NCBI GenBank assembly: GCA_963788965.1
Contig: CAWBIK010000005.1
Coordinates: 930,001-994,000, forward strand
Length of the DNA: 64,000 nt
Source: QHXQ01 sp963788965
GTDB lineage: Bacteria > Acidobacteriota > Blastocatellia > Pyrinomonadales > Pyrinomonadaceae
Direction of reading: 5' to 3'
Shown here: positions 53,359-64,000 of the stretch, piece after piece
How positions within the stretch are numbered: the first letter of the stretch is position 1
How the letters are laid out: the number at the start of each line of letters is the position of its first letter
The notes under the pieces: generated by a model
Told to the model about the DNA's origin: nothing
What the model saw: only the letters and a program-made list of their open reading frames with translations
Database searches by the model: none
Program-made: the position numbers and the translations under genes

Positions 53359-56300
53359 TTAGTTTCTCAGTCCCAGACGTTGTTGTTGGTCTTGACGGAC
53401 ATCCCGGTTGCGTTGCAGAGCCGTGCTGTTAGCGCGCCCAATCGCCACGGGGTTCTCCTCTGCGCCACGCCCAACCACGTCGCCCGGACGCATCGAGGTG
53501 ATCTTCGCGGTCAGTTGCTCGACCGCTTCGGCGTTGCGCTCGTGACTCTGCTGCACCATCTGCATCAGCTTCGCCAGCATGCCGCCGAGGCCGCCGCTGC
53601 CTTGCTGCCCGCTGGTGCGCGATGCGATCTGCACTGGCGCGCTGCCGCTCGCCTTGCTCCCCGACTTCGGCACGATGGTCGCCTTGCCTGAGTTCAGCGC
53701 GTCGAACGCATCCTGACCCTCGCGTGCGACTGACTGCGCGTTGTTGACGTACTCCCCACCATCGAGGAGTGCGCGGACGTAGTCATAGCCACGCTGGCTG
53801 TAGGGCACGATGTCGCCTGCCGTCGCCGGATGAATTGTTCTGGGGATCGGTGGCTTCGCCGAGTTGCGCGCGGTGACCAGCTTGTTGTTCTCCTGCCCGG
53901 TGGACTCCGCGTAAGCGGCGAGCAAATGTTTAGCCTGGTCAAGCCGGATGGTTTCCTGCAGATGCTTCTTCACCTGCCCCTGCCGAACGCCTGTTCGCCG
54001 ACTTGCTTAAACTGTGTCAGCACGTTCATGTCGCGCACGTCCACCTGATACTCAGAGCGGATCGCCCCGCGCAAAGCTTTCTCCGTGCCGTGCGAGAAAT
54101 GTTTCCACAGTAGGAAGCCGCCGATGGCAGCAGCAGCCACGCCGATGGTGATCGGGTTCGTGAGGAATGCGCCCATGCTCGCCATCGACAGCCCGCCGCC
54201 CGCCGCCGCCGCCCCGCCTGCTGCGCCAGCGCCACCAGCGGCAGCGCCAGCCCCGCCCGTGATAGCTGCCGCGCCCGCTGCCGATGCCCCGGCACTCAAC
54301 CCGACCTGCGGCGCAAGGGAAGCGAGCGAGGGCAAGGCATGCGTCGGCAACGCAGCCGCGCCAGCCGCACCAGCGGGCGACGCGCCGCCGCCGAAGCCCC
54401 CCGTCAGGAAGTTGCGGATGCCGCCCAGCAAACCACCGCCGCCGCCCCCACTATTGCCGCCTCCGAACAGACTGCGGATGCCGCTGAAGATGCCCCCGCT
54501 CTGGCGCTCGCCCCCGGTAGAAGCACCAGTCTCTAGCCCAAACAACTTCATGAAGACCTTGCTGGCAGCCAGCTTGAGCAGACTCGCCACCATCTCTTTC
54601 AGGATTGAAAGGAAGGCGTTGCCCTGCGGCACGATGCGCTCAAGCGCACTGTCGATGCCATCGAAGGTGCGTTGCATCAGCCCGATCTTCACGTCGGCAG
54701 CAATGTCGGTTATGCCTTTTTGTGAGGCGATGAACTCAAGCACCTTCGCATTTGCCTGCTGCGCGTGATAGACGGTCTGGTCAGCAATTTTGACCTGTGA
54801 GCGGATGATCGATTCGCCCCCCTCGATGTCGGCGCGGCGCACCTCATTGATGGACTGCACCCACGCAAGCTGATAACGCAGCGCAGCGTTCGCGCCCATC
54901 GTCGCGGCTTCGTCCTGCTGCGCGGTGATGGCGCGTTCCAACTCAAGCTGTTCAGTCTTGATCTGATTGGTGCGCCGCAGGGCGACGAACTCAGCGTCGG
55001 CATTACCCATTCGCAAGACAGCTAGATCGTCTGCGAAGCCGGGCGGCCTCACGCTCTATTTGCAGCCGTTCGTTAAGGGCTTGCCCGTTGCGGCGCAGTT
55101 GCACCAGTTCAGCGTTAGCATTCTCACTGCGAAGATTGAAGAGTTGCGCCTCGCTCTGTTCCAGGGCCAGCAGCAAGTCCATCTCACGTTGCCCGCGCTC
55201 GATGTCGGCCGCGCGCCATACATCCGTCAGTTCTTTCGCAAAGTTCGTTTCACGCAGGATCAGAGCGCGCTGCTGCTCTCCGATCTGATCATCTATCGCC
55301 TGCCGCGCTTGCTGGGCCGGTGTGAGCATCCGTCCGTAACCCACCAGTCCCCGCAACGCTACCTGACGCACTGAGGCCAGAACCGAACCAGTCTGTAGCC
55401 CGATCCTTACGCGCCGCTTCTTCCGCGCGACTGAAAGCGACGACCTGACCGTTGATGAGCCGAAAGAACTGATCGTCGTTGTCTAAGTTACGCGCCAAGC
55501 TACGAACGTTTTTGCCTAAGCCGGTGGACGGCGAGCCGATGTGATAATGCTCGCCCGTGGCCTTAACGCCGCGCGCAATATCAGCTTGCGTGATGCCGCG
55601 ATACGGCACCCCCATCGAGGCTAAGATTTGTTCAAGAATCTTCCCTTCAGGCGAGCCGGGTCGGAGACCTACATCCACGGAGCGGCTGTGATCGAGCTTG
55701 AGTCTGTTATGGGTGGCGCTCTGGCCGAATGCCGTGACGGGTAGCCCGTGCCCGGTTACCTGCTTGAAGGCTTCGTTGATGCGGCGGAAGTCGCTAAGGT
55801 TGAATCTCTCGTCTTCATCCTTGATCTTCGCCGCATGCTTGCGCCCTACTGTGTCACTGCTGCCGCCCAGCCCGGTGCCGCTATATCCTTTGCGCGGGTA
55901 GTATTCTCTTCGGTTTTTGCTGCGCGGATTGACTGACCAAGATCACGCAGTTCCCTTGTGTTAGCTGCTAGGTTCTGCGTGTTCTTCAGACTCGCATCAA
56001 TCCGTGCGCCTGCTGCGTAGCCCTCCTGCCCGGCTCGCTGCGCGCTCGCGTATGCGCCTTTGGTTGTCTGTAAAACTTGGGCTAGATTATTAAAGAGGCG
56101 CTCTGAACCGAGATTTACATTAGCTTCGGGGATGCTGGGTAGTTGCGTTGTCGGAACCCCCATCACGTACTGAATGCCCGCCCGTTGCGCCACCCCCATG
56201 ACTTGGTTGTAGGCATCAATGATCATGTTCGGCAGCTTCGACAGCTTATTAGCCACCTCGTTAATCACCGCCTCAAAGAGCCATGCAATACTGCCGACGA

Positions 56301-57671
56301 CCGCAGTTATCACCCCCAGCACCCCGTTGGCTATCGCCTTCACAAAATTGATCGAGAAGGTGAGGAACGGGATCATCTCGGCCTTAACTTTGCCGAGCCG
56401 GTTTAATAAGTCAGTAGTGAACTGCGCACTCTCACTATTGGCATTACCGAAAGCGTCCCCCTGCGCATTGATCTGCTCTGTGACGATCTTCGTGGACTCG
56501 ATCAGCGCGGGGTTGGTAATAACCAGATCACCAACAGCCTGTTGCAGATTGCGGGTAGCGTTCTCTTGTAAAGTGACGACCACCGTATAAGTGTTCGCCA
56601 TCTTCTCGTAAGCCGAGCCGAAGGCTCCCGCCTGTGTTTGATTCTCAATGAGCGAGTCCTTGACGAAATGTAGCTGGCTCAGCAGGGTCTGCGCGCCCGT
56701 GGGTCTGCGCGTCCGGGAATATCTCTTGCAGCTTCGCGGCGCGCACCGCAGGCGGCAGCGCGTCGAGCTTCTTCTTCAACTGACCGAGCACGTCGAGAAT
56801 GGGCAGGAAGTTCTTATTCGCATCCTGCGTCTCGATCTTCATCTCCCGCAGCCCCTTCTGTGTTTCTTTCGTGGGCAGCTTTTGCAGGAAGTTCGCCAGG
56901 TCGTTATGTTCTGCGCTGCCGATCCACCTTCCTTTGTGACCCCGGCCACCAGCGCGCCCAACTCGTCGAAGCTCACGCTCATGTTCTTCGCCGCTTGCGT
57001 GACGACACCGAGGTTGCTGGCAAGTTGCTCGCCTGTGACCACACCGTTCTTGACCGTGTTGAAGAACACGTCCTGAATGTGATCGACCTCTTGCGAACCT
57101 TGTTGCCGTAGGCGTTCATCACGCCGATGATGGAAGTGCCGAAGGTCTGCGCGTCTGTGAGCGCCGCAGTCGCCCCGCGCCCGAAGCTCTCGAAGCTTCA
57201 AGCCTTCCGTCTGCGTGACGTTGATTGAAGAGAAGGTGTCGTAAAGTGAATCAGCCAGTTGTTGTGAGGTCTGGGGGATGCGGGTCTGCATCTCCCTCAA
57301 TTCTTTATAGACCTGGCGTGTGTCGATCTCCGGCTTGATGGTCAGGACGTTGGCGACCTTTTGCTGCAACTCCGCGCCGGCAGCGATTGAGGAAGTGACG
57401 GATGATTTCAGCGTGTTGACAAACGAGTAGGCGGCGTTTTGCGCCAGCCCGGCAAAAAAGCTTGCGCCTAAGTATTGCGAGAAACTGTTCGAGGTATTGC
57501 GCGCAGCCTTCAGACCTTCACGGTCGATCCCGTGAAGGCATTGGTCATCCCGCGCGCCGCCCGCTTCGTGTCCTTTTCAAGCAGGTCGAAGGCGTTCCTC
57601 AGCCCTTTGACGACCGCCTCTGCTTGGCCGTCTTGCGCGGTGATAATGATGGGGACGGATGTTGCGCCCAT
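53359..57671 (-). CDS. Tail tape measure protein, broken by several frameshifts
   Basis: The length of the tail is set by this protein, which also helps DNA entry. The start ATG at 57671 opens MGATSVPIIITAQDGQAEAVVKGLRNAFDLLEKD; then comes the TP901-type core (GVVTGEQLASNLGVVTQAAKNMSVSFDELGALVAGVTKEGG), a hydrophobic segment AIANGVLGVITAVVGSIAWLF, a long coiled coil (ALEQSEAQLFNLRSENANAELVQLRRNGQALNERLQIEREAARL), a Gly/Ala-rich stretch and a C-terminal part. At least five indels split it (for example near 57120, 56900, 56620, 55380 and 53980). Repaired, it is about 1430 residues. Much of the centre is Gly/Ala-repetitive. Its gene is the largest in the phage part. Confidence 0.8.
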
Positions 57672-58231
57672 GTCTTTAGGGGAAAAGGAACGGCAGCCGA
57701 ATTCTTCATCAAGCTGCCGGCGACTAACCCGAACATCTCAACAACCCTCGCTTCGTAAGCCCGCCGTCGCTTGGCGTGCTCGTCATCCCAGAGCAACAGC
57801 AACTCCCACTGGGCCGGGGTAAAATTTCTCGCTCGATCCGTCGCCTGAAACACGCTCGCGCGCCTGTCGCTCGATGTAAGCGACGATCTGCTCAGTCTCT
57901 TCACTCTGCCTGGTCGGCTTCGTCGGCAGTAGCGGGCACGCCTCACAGGCTTGAATCTGGGGAGCGGCAGCCCCTTGAAAGTCATCGCACTGGCTTTCAC
58001 CAGGACACCGCTCGCCCCTTCTGCTGCACCGTAGAGGTGCGCCACGCCCTGGCGATTGCCGCCGCAGGCGCGCTACTTTTCCGTGTCAGCCTTGTGTTGT
58101 GCGCGGAAGTGATGGAGCGCGACCGCCATCTGGGGTGCAACGGCACGCGCCGGGAGTAGCCCGTCGTCTCTATTTTCACCTTGCGATATAACTCGCCGAG
58201 GCCGCGCGCCCGCGACGGAATGCGCTGGTCG
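57672..58231 (-). other. Tail assembly chaperone region, unreadable frame
   Basis: This is the position of the tail assembly chaperones between tail tube and tape measure. Two fragments can be read on different frames: one ending ALHHFRAQHKADTEK, and one with QACEACPLLPTKPTRQSEETEQIVAYIERQARERVSG that seems to continue as FTPAQWELLLLWDDEHAKRRRAYEARVVEMFGLVAG. Chaperone genes often use a programmed -1 frameshift, but with so many apparent errors this cannot be separated from sequence noise. Confidence 0.45.
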
Positions 58232-58826
58232 TTATTGGCCGAAGCGCGTGCCCTGAACAAGCAGCGCGCGCTGCATCAGGCCGGTGAACTGCCCCATCTC
58301 ATCCGCGTTCGCCGCACGTAGGACGTGCCGGGTCTCGACCACTTGACCGTTGTAAATCGCACGCATGATGTACGTTGATGTGTCGTCGTCGTCGGGCGGG
58401 CAAGCTTGGTCGGCCGCAGACCGGCAGTTCGACGAACTCGACCGCGAGCAGAACGCCGGTCACGGCGAACGCCTTATCCTTCGCCGAGACTTCTTTCTGC
58501 CATTCACCCTCAGGCTGCTTGAGGGCGTAGTTCTCAACCGATTCGGCGAGTTTTTCCCAAAGGGCAATCGCGGCCGCGAATTGCTTGCTGGTCACAGCCA
58601 TCGCGCTCTGTTCGTCAGACTCGCTATCGTCGGCATCAGAGAGGCGCACATCTTTCGTGCGCTCGAACTCGATGATGTCATCGTCCTTGATGCCCCTGAA
58701 ATTGTGGGCGACGAGGTAAAGCTTGCCGTGCCGCTCGACCTTCATCGGCACGCGCTGCGGCGCGTCCGCGTCGTAAAGCAAAACAGTAGGGGGCTGCGTG
58801 GGTTCTTGCTGCTGCGTATCGATCAC
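58232..58826 (-). CDS. Phage tail-associated protein, frameshifted
   Basis: About 197 residues. GTG at 58826 is chosen because a perfect GGAGGT box lies eight bases upstream (58834-58839); a TTG further up at 58841 would overlap that box. The N-terminal part is DTQQQEPTQPPTVLLYDADAPQRVPMKVERHGKLYLVAHNFRGIKDDDIIEFERTKDVRL, followed by KQFAAAIALWEKLAESVENYAL and, in a second frame near 58400, TSTYIMRAIYNGQVVETRHVLRAANADEMGQFTGLMQRALLVQG. The domain after the shift is compact and helical. The family is not recognised; location downstream of the tail tube suggests an assembly role. Confidence 0.55.
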
Positions 58827-58872
58827 TGCTGGTACCTCCAAAGGTTTCGATTGATAGTTGCCGGTCGCCGTC

Positions 58873-60265
58873 TTAGCTGGTGTAAGAGGTGACCGTATTG
58901 GTGAGTTCGACCGCTGCTGGGTAGAGCAGCGTCAGGTCGAAGAAAAGCTTGCACTTGATTTGCACGCTGACGACCTTGTTCTTCTCGCCAAGGTCGACCA
59001 TCTCGTAGCTGAGTTGCGGCGCGTTGACACTGAGCTTGTGCTTCACCGTGCCCCCGATGGTCGGGCCTGTCAGTGCAATGAGCGCGTCCAATCGTTTCTT
59101 GGCGCGCAGGTTGGCGAGTTGATCTGATTGGCTGGCGAAGCGCGCGTTGAACTCCAACTCGAAGTCCTGCGACTCGACGAGCAGTTCAGAACGGATCATC
59201 CCCGTCGCCGGGTTCCCGGCCGTCTGGAACAATTGATCGCCGGGCACGTAACCATCTTCCGCGAGCAGGTTGTTCTTCACGCGGAACGTCAGGTTGTCGA
59301 GCCAATCAGCCGCGCCATAGGTCTTGCCGTTGGCGAGCGTGGTGGCGTCGGAGACGGTCAGCTTCACCATCGAGTTGGTGAAATAGTGCAGCGCGTTCAG
59401 GATGGTGATGTCGGCGGCCGTGATGCCGCTCGGCGTCGTGACCTTGCCGGAGCCGCGCCGCGACACGCTCGCGCTCACATGCCCCGACCCCGACCCCTTC
59501 AACTCGAACGTCTCGACCACCATCGAGGGCAAGAGGCGGTTGAGCAGTGCCCACAATTTCAACGAGCGTGCGCGCCGGCAGTTGCTTCGAGGTCGCAATG
59601 TCGAGCGGCGTGAACTTATGCTTGCGCGCCGCTGCCGCGTTGACCGCGTCGGGCGTTGTGACGGCGACCGCGCCGAACGTGTCAAGAAAATCGCGCCCGA
59701 TCTCTTCCGAGCACACACGCAACTCCACGTCGCGCGTCGTGTCGTTCTCGGTGATGTACTCTTCCGTCGCCCAATTAAAGCCGTTAGCATCGCCCTTGTT
59801 GTCTTCCGTCTTCACATCATGCTTCGCCAAGTTATTGTCCTTGACGGGATAGTGAGTCCGGTTGCCAGAGATGGACATATCCGTCGCGGTCTGAAAGTCG
59901 GACTGTGGAAGTTTGCTGCGCGCGAACAGGCGCTGTTGCACATGATTGGGATTGCTCCTTGCCGTCTCCTGAGAAATTGAGTTGTTCTTTGCGTCTTTGT
60001 TCGCGCCGCTTGTGGGCGGCGGCTGGTTGCCATCTTTGCCTGCGCCATGCGGCGGTGGCGGCGGCGCTGGCTTCTCTTCGACAAGCTCGAACTCGCCCGT
60101 GCGCTTGAGCATCGGCCACTCTTCCGGCTTGATGTCGAACGTCTTTTCGCGCCCCTCAAAGGTTCGCCGGTAGTCGCCGTTCGCCACCTCAACGCGCTCC
60201 TGTTTACTGCGGCGCTGCCCGCCCTGCCCATCTGTTTCTACGTGTTCTATGAAGCGAACCTGCAT
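58873..60265 (-). CDS. Major tail tube protein, with an N-terminal unit that may be a separate gene
   Basis: The open frame from 60265 begins MQVRFIEHVETDGQGGQRRSKQERVEVANGDYRRTFEGREKTFDIKPEEWP and a Pro-rich linker; this part resembles small stand-alone phage proteins. It runs on without a stop into a tail tube protein: QSDFQTATDMSISGNRTHYPVK, FGAVAVTTPDAVNAAAARKHKFTPLDIATSKQLPARTLVE, and, after a missing A at 59557-59559, KLWALLNRLLPSMVVETFEL...RSELLVESQDFELEFNARF and ELTNTVTSYTS. Of the two units, a GTG at 59941 with AAGGAG 13 bases upstream could be the true tail tube start. The stop of the small unit is not seen, so a fusion or a hidden indel is possible. Confidence 0.65.
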
Positions 60266-60270
60266 TGCTA

Positions 60271-60733
60271 TCACCTCTCGTTATCTAGGAGTTCACCCGT
60301 GCCATTCACGAGCAGGGGGAGATTGGCGACCGCGTATTCGTCGGCCCCCGTCAGCGAGTCAAACCCGCGCGCCGCACGCCGCAGCAGCACATCACGCACG
60401 CGCCCGCCCATCGTTGTATCGTTGAAGAAGAGCTTGGCGACGGCGAGCATGAGAGTCGCGCACCTGATCGCGCGCCGCTTTACGATCTGTCTTGTCACTG
60501 CCAGCGACGCGCGCGAAGCAGACGACGATCAGGTTCGCATGGAACTTCTCCCATCCCAGCGCCATCCGGCAGCGGGGCGATGTCAGCGTCGCAGTCGCCG
60601 ATGCGGATGCCGTAGTCTTTCGTGATGGTCTGATAGACCGTGTCATGTAACTCCGCGCCGAAGAGCACATCGCAAGATTCGCGGCGGCAATCGCTTCCTC
60701 GATGTAATCGTGCGTTGCGCCCTCGATAGTCAT
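60271..60733 (-). CDS. Tail terminator-like protein, frameshifted
   Basis: About 150 residues, assembled from three frames: MTIEGATHDYIEEAIAAANL, then HDTVYQTITKDYGIRIGDCDADIAPLP, WEKFHANLIVVCFARVAGSDKTDRKAARDQV and LAVAKLFFNDTTMGGRVRDVLLRRAARGFDSLTGADEYAVANLPLLVNGTGEL. The gene lies between the gp10-like gene and the tail tube gene, the normal place of a tail terminator, and its overall composition fits. The family is inferred from position and from this pattern. Confidence 0.5.
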
Positions 60734-60749
60734 TACAGCCTCTCGATGT

Positions 60750-61371
60750 TCACGTTCCGCACAGTTCGCGCATGTTAACATCGCCAACTCATCCGCTAAC
60801 GCTCGGTCGAATATCGCGGAGGCTTCCCGCTCTAGCCGTTGCGCCGCGCGCTCGTCGTAGGGATTCGCCTTCGTGCCTTTCATCGAGCGCCGCACGACGT
60901 ACATCTGCCCGTCGTAGACGATGTAGGCTTGCGGCTTGCCGTTGAGCGTCGGCGCGCTCGTCACGGGCACCAGCAACCCCTTCGCTTTCTTCGGCGTGAT
61001 AGCCGCCCGCTTAGGCCCATAAAGACCTGTGCCCGTGGCGACCGCCTCGGCGTAGTCGAAGGCAGCCACCGCGCGCAGCGTCACCCTCTTCGTCTTACCG
61101 TTCGGGGCAGATCAGCAGCGCCTGCCGGCGACCGAGCCGCCCCGTGCGCGCCGGGACGATCACTTCCGCTTGCAGTAAGCCCCGTGCCGGTTTCAACGTA
61201 TGACGAGACGCCTTGGCTCAAGGTTGTGCGTGTCCTTCGGCGCTTCCTCGCGCACGACCTGCTCGCCTCGCTCGGCGACACGACGCAGACCCACTTCCGC
61301 GCCCCGCCCGGAATTGCTTGCCGAGGCAGCAGCACCTTCGAGATGTCCGCGTTGATTGAAACCTTGCTCAT
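60750..61371 (-). CDS. HK97-gp10-like minor tail protein, frameshifted
   Basis: The start at 61371 overlaps the preceding stop as TAATG. After a disrupted N-terminal part (SKVSINADISKVLLPRQ...) the sequence AVAAFDYAEAVATGTGLYGPKRAAITPKKAKGLLVPVTSAPTLNGKPQAYIVYDGQMYVVRRSMKGTKANPYDERAAQRLEREASAIF matches the gp10/HK97 pattern with its GTGLYGP, ITPKKAK and VKGTKANPY-type words. Repairing one base near the end gives ADVNMRELCGT and a stop at 60750. It is about 205 residues. The role is head-tail joining or minor tail assembly. Confidence 0.65.
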
Positions 61372-61836
61372 TAGTCAGATTCGTCCACGCTCGTGAACGG
61401 CGCGTCGGGCGTGCCGTCTGCGAGCATGTAGGGGCGCGCTATCTCTTCCGCTTGTTCGAGGTAGGTCTGCGCGTGCAGCCTAATCTCTTGCGGCGTCAGG
61501 TAGCTGAAGATGACGGGGGCGGTACCGGCCACCGCCTTCGCGGGTGTTCTTCACCACGCCCTTCGGCGTGACAACTGTATTCAGCCCCGGCAAGGCAAAG
61601 TGCATAGCCAACGCTGCCTCTGCGTTCTCAAGATCGGCTTGACGCAGCGCGTCCGTGGGTGCGTCCGCGAGCGCATCCGCGTAGGCGTCAGCCCCGACCC
61701 ACGCCTTCAGCCGCCGCGAAGCTGCGCCGATGTGCGGCGTGGGCCGGGCCGTCCTTGATGTCCTTGCTGATGTCGTAACGGTTACGCAGACTGCCTGCAT
61801 CGTCCGCATCAGCACGACATTGATGCGTGGTAGGCA
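61371..61836 (-). CDS. Head-tail adaptor-like protein, frameshifted
   Basis: About 155 residues, read from several frames: SLRNRYDISKDIKDGPAH, then IGAASRRLKAWVGADAYADALADAPTDALRQADLENAEAALAMHFALPGLNTVVTPKGVVKNTREG and QTYLEQAEEIARPYMLADGTPDAPFTSVDESD. This pattern, with RLKAWVGADAY, DLENAEAALAMHFALPGLN and VVTPKGVVKNTRE, is common in phage adaptor genes between capsid and gp10. The stop overlaps the next start as TAATG. Confidence 0.55.
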
Positions 61837-61907
61837 TAAGAAATGGTCGGCGAAGTGCGCCGCCCCGTTGCGCCGAGGGCGCGACCCTGCGCTGTCGCAG
61901 TCAATGC

Positions 61908-62613
61908 TTAGTCGCTGTAGGGCGGCATCCACGCCGGCCACGGCGCGTCGTCAATATCCTGCGTGGGATCAACCACGATCCGCCCGTTTCGCTGGATGTT
62001 CACGAAGCCGGTGTAGATCGACGCCCATGTGCCCTGCATCTGCCGCGAAGCGATCTTCTCCACTTCGAGCAGCAGTGGCTGGGCCGTGACCTGCACGAGC
62101 GAATCGAGTTGTCAACGAAGACAAGCTTCTGAGCCGGGCATTTTCGATCTGACATAAAGTCCTGCGCGGTCGGGAGCGGAACTTTGATGTTGTCGTGAGC
62201 AGAGCCGGTGTTCTGCGTGTTCTTCATTCCGGCAGTTCCAGATACTTCCTCGCCGAGATGGCGTTGCCGATGATCGAGGTGGACATGCGCGCCCAGCAGA
62301 GCAAGCTGAATCGACACGTTCAGCACGTCCGTGTACTGCATGCCTTCGTCGTGTCATCCACACCGATCATCGCCGCCGCTTCGGACGCATCGTCTGATCG
62401 CCGCTGATGAGCGTCTCGACGCACATGCCGTTGATCGTGTGCCGATGAGCCTGCCGAAATCCACGAAGAAGACAGACGCGAGGTCGAGCGTGTTGAACCG
62501 CAGTGACTCATAGGTCTGCTTGATGTCCTTCGCCTTCTTCGCGGCTGTGACCTTCTGTCGCTGTAGCTGACCGAACCTTCCTCAATGGTGACGTTCTCGT
62601 TCGCTGTCCTCAT
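61908..62613 (-). CDS. Major capsid-like protein, C-terminal part, heavily frameshifted
   Basis: Read from several frames: AAKKAKDIKQTYESLRFNT, IGVDDTTKAMQYTDVLNVSIQLALLGAHV, KNTQNTGSAHDNIKVPLPTAQDFM, and QVTAQPLLLEVEKIASRQMQGTWASIYTGFVNIQRNGRIVVDPTQDIDDAPWPAWMPPYSD. The order of the last three pieces (IKVPLPTAQD, QVTAQPLLLEVEKI, ASIYTGFVNIQRNGRIVVDP) closely follows the C-terminal half of HK97-fold capsid proteins of many siphoviruses. The N-terminal half is not readable. The boundaries are approximate. Confidence 0.5.
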
Positions 62614-64000
62614 TTAGTTCGGCGTCGTGAAGGTCAAGCTGTCGGGATGCCATGGTCCGGCTGTGGAACCATCACTCCGCGAATTATCAGATCCCTGTAG
62701 AAAATGAACTGCACTGTGCCGCGCACTACTGGGTCGAAAAAGACTTTGGGCGTCGAGCCAGTTCGCACCCGCCGTCGCCCAGACGCGGTGACCTGCGTGA
62801 GCTGCTCCTCACCCGCGGCGTTGATGACGCCGATGAGCGCCTGACGGATCGCTGCCTTGACCGTCCGCGCCGCGCGACGCGCATGCCTGTGGAGCACGCC
62901 TGCTCGCGCACGGTGTAGGCCTATTAAGAAAGCTCGACCGCTGTCGGCCATGGAACTGCTGACCGGCGGTCTCAGGCGGATCACCCGCGAGCTCGCGCGA
63001 GAGGGGGCGTGTGGAGACGCCGCCGCAACGATCGGCGAGATCGGTGCGCAGGTTGACGTCCCCGGGTCTGGTGAACGGGCGCTCGCGCCGCGAGGCCGGG
63101 ATCCCGAAGCATGATTTCTTTGAACTCCGCCCTCGATTCCGGTTGTGCCGATCTGTCGTGGGTCCTCGTGAAAGCGGTCGAAGAATACAGGGTCGTTGCT
63201 CGGTGCCTCGGGGACGCCGTCAGCCGTAGACCAAGACTTCGACCGTCGCCCGTCAGCGTTGTCGATTTCCAGCAGACGCCATACAGCGTGTCTGGCTGCC
63301 GCCAGCTGCTGCATTGTTGTGGTATCCATTTAATAACGTGGATTTCATCTGTGCGATCCATCAGCAGCGGCGAAGTCCACCTGATCACTACCAGCGCATA
63401 GCTCTGTCTGCCTCGATCCCGATGAGCGTGCTGAAGTGATCGAGTTCGACAGCGCCCTGGGCGCCGAACAGCGGTGGCCGGCTCGAAGACATGCTCGATG
63501 GCGATGGCGTCAGTGCGAGCCTCGTCGATGGTGTGATTGCCGGTGATGGCGATGATGGTGTCTTTTGTCAGGCACTGGTGCGAAGATGGTGGCGTACTGC
63601 GAGTAGATCGTCGTGCTGTGCTCTGACTTCTCGATCAGCTTTTTCCTCCGTAAGAAATCGAGACTGGACGCGCGAAGTGCGTGCAGGCTGTTGTTGGTTA
63701 AGCGGAACGGTATCGGCGTGTAGTCGCTTGCTCTCGCTGCCGCTGTTGTCTTGTCGCCGAGCCGATCCTGGCGGCTGGTTCGTACCGACGGGCTCGCCGC
63801 TCTGTCCGCCGGCGATACGACTGACAGTGGTGCTGGAGACTTCGCCGCCGCCTGCTCGGCGTACATCTCGTCAGCCCGGTAATATGCTCGTGGCCCGCGC
63901 CGTTGATGATGGTCGTCAGTGCGGTCGGCACCTCGCCCTCGGCATTGTCAAGCGTGGCGAGCTTCGCCACGCGCAGGCACTAGCGCGCGCCGCGCCGAAC
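62614..64000 (-). other. Unreadable phage sequence at the window edge
   Basis: No frame stays open long enough for a reliable gene. Pieces such as MDTTTMQQLAAARHAVWRLLEIDNADG, RQALIGVINAAGEEQLTQV and MAKLATLDNAEGEVPTALTTIINGAGHEHITG look like coding sequence on the minus strand but jump frame within 100-200 bp. This is presumably the upstream head gene area. The error density is higher than anywhere else in the window. Confidence 0.5.

Larger units (their letters stand above)
44998..64000 (-). mobile_element. Prophage-like siphovirus structural module, cut by the window edge
   Basis: From 44998 to the right edge all genes lie on the minus strand and follow the standard order of a long non-contractile tailed phage: capsid-like protein, head-tail adaptor, HK97-gp10-like protein, tail terminator, tail tube, chaperone region, tape measure, distal tail and hub proteins, appendages. 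No sheath, integrase, large terminase, portal or lysis gene was recognised; those may lie further right. The single bases lost or gained in almost every gene are probably sequence errors. The left end lies between 43810 and 44998, near the broken TonB gene; no tRNA is there. Confidence 0.85.

Noticed and set aside
57599..58045. Programmed -1 frameshift in the tail chaperone genes
   Set aside because: Plausible for phages, but the surrounding sequence has too many apparent errors to tell a programmed site from noise.
44998..64000. Contractile tail, type VI secretion or tailocin
   Set aside because: No sheath or baseplate wedge proteins were seen, and a capsid-like protein is present, so a siphovirus-type prophage fits better.

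Overview
The window looks like a piece of chromosome from an uncultured, GC-rich Gram-negative bacterium, most probably an Acidobacteriota of the Blastocatellia type. That placement is inferred from gene content: Oar-like TonB-dependent receptors with an N-terminal carboxypeptidase-regulatory domain, a secreted TPR-CHAT protein, a PATAN/DUF4388 protein, heptose/LPS genes and a PrkA-YhbH-SpoVR set. No rRNA or tRNA gene was seen, so taxonomy stays an inference.

Positions 1-44.9 kb are host chromosome. The left part carries a partial alaS, recX, an M28 peptidase, truB, then the stress trio prkA, yhbH (DUF444) and spoVR, interrupted by an alpha/beta hydrolase and by a TonB receptor plus TPR pair. 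The middle holds an SRPBCC protein, a His-rich membrane protein, pyrophosphatase, an HtrA-type protease, cysE, prmC, a J-domain protein, murA, a HIT protein, an M20 peptidase with a heptose kinase (rfaE1), a Crp-family regulator, a response regulator, the TPR-CHAT protein, a heptosyltransferase-like GT9 with a Trm112-like partner, and an S1/P1 nuclease. The right part has signalling and metabolic genes (PATAN, HD-GYP, AraC, RibD-like reductase, alpha-oxoamine synthase), a 5'-truncated TonB receptor and a methyltransferase.

From about 45.0 kb to the right edge, all genes lie on the minus strand in the order expected of a siphovirus structural module: capsid, adaptor, HK97-gp10-like protein, tail terminator, tail tube, chaperone region, tape measure, distal tail and hub proteins, then two large appendage proteins. 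No integrase, terminase, portal or lysis gene can be recognised, so this is the late half of a prophage (or prophage remnant) cut by the window edge. Both appendage proteins begin with a Sec-type signal peptide, which is unusual for phage fibres.

Two window-wide patterns stand out. First, about ten host intergenic gaps hold imperfect or perfect palindromes built from 7-bp direct repeats, each with a different heptamer; none lies in the phage half. Second, many conserved genes are broken by single-base indels, often at G/C runs, including alaS and prmC. These look like base-calling errors, and they become very dense in the last 3 kb, where annotation is least reliable.
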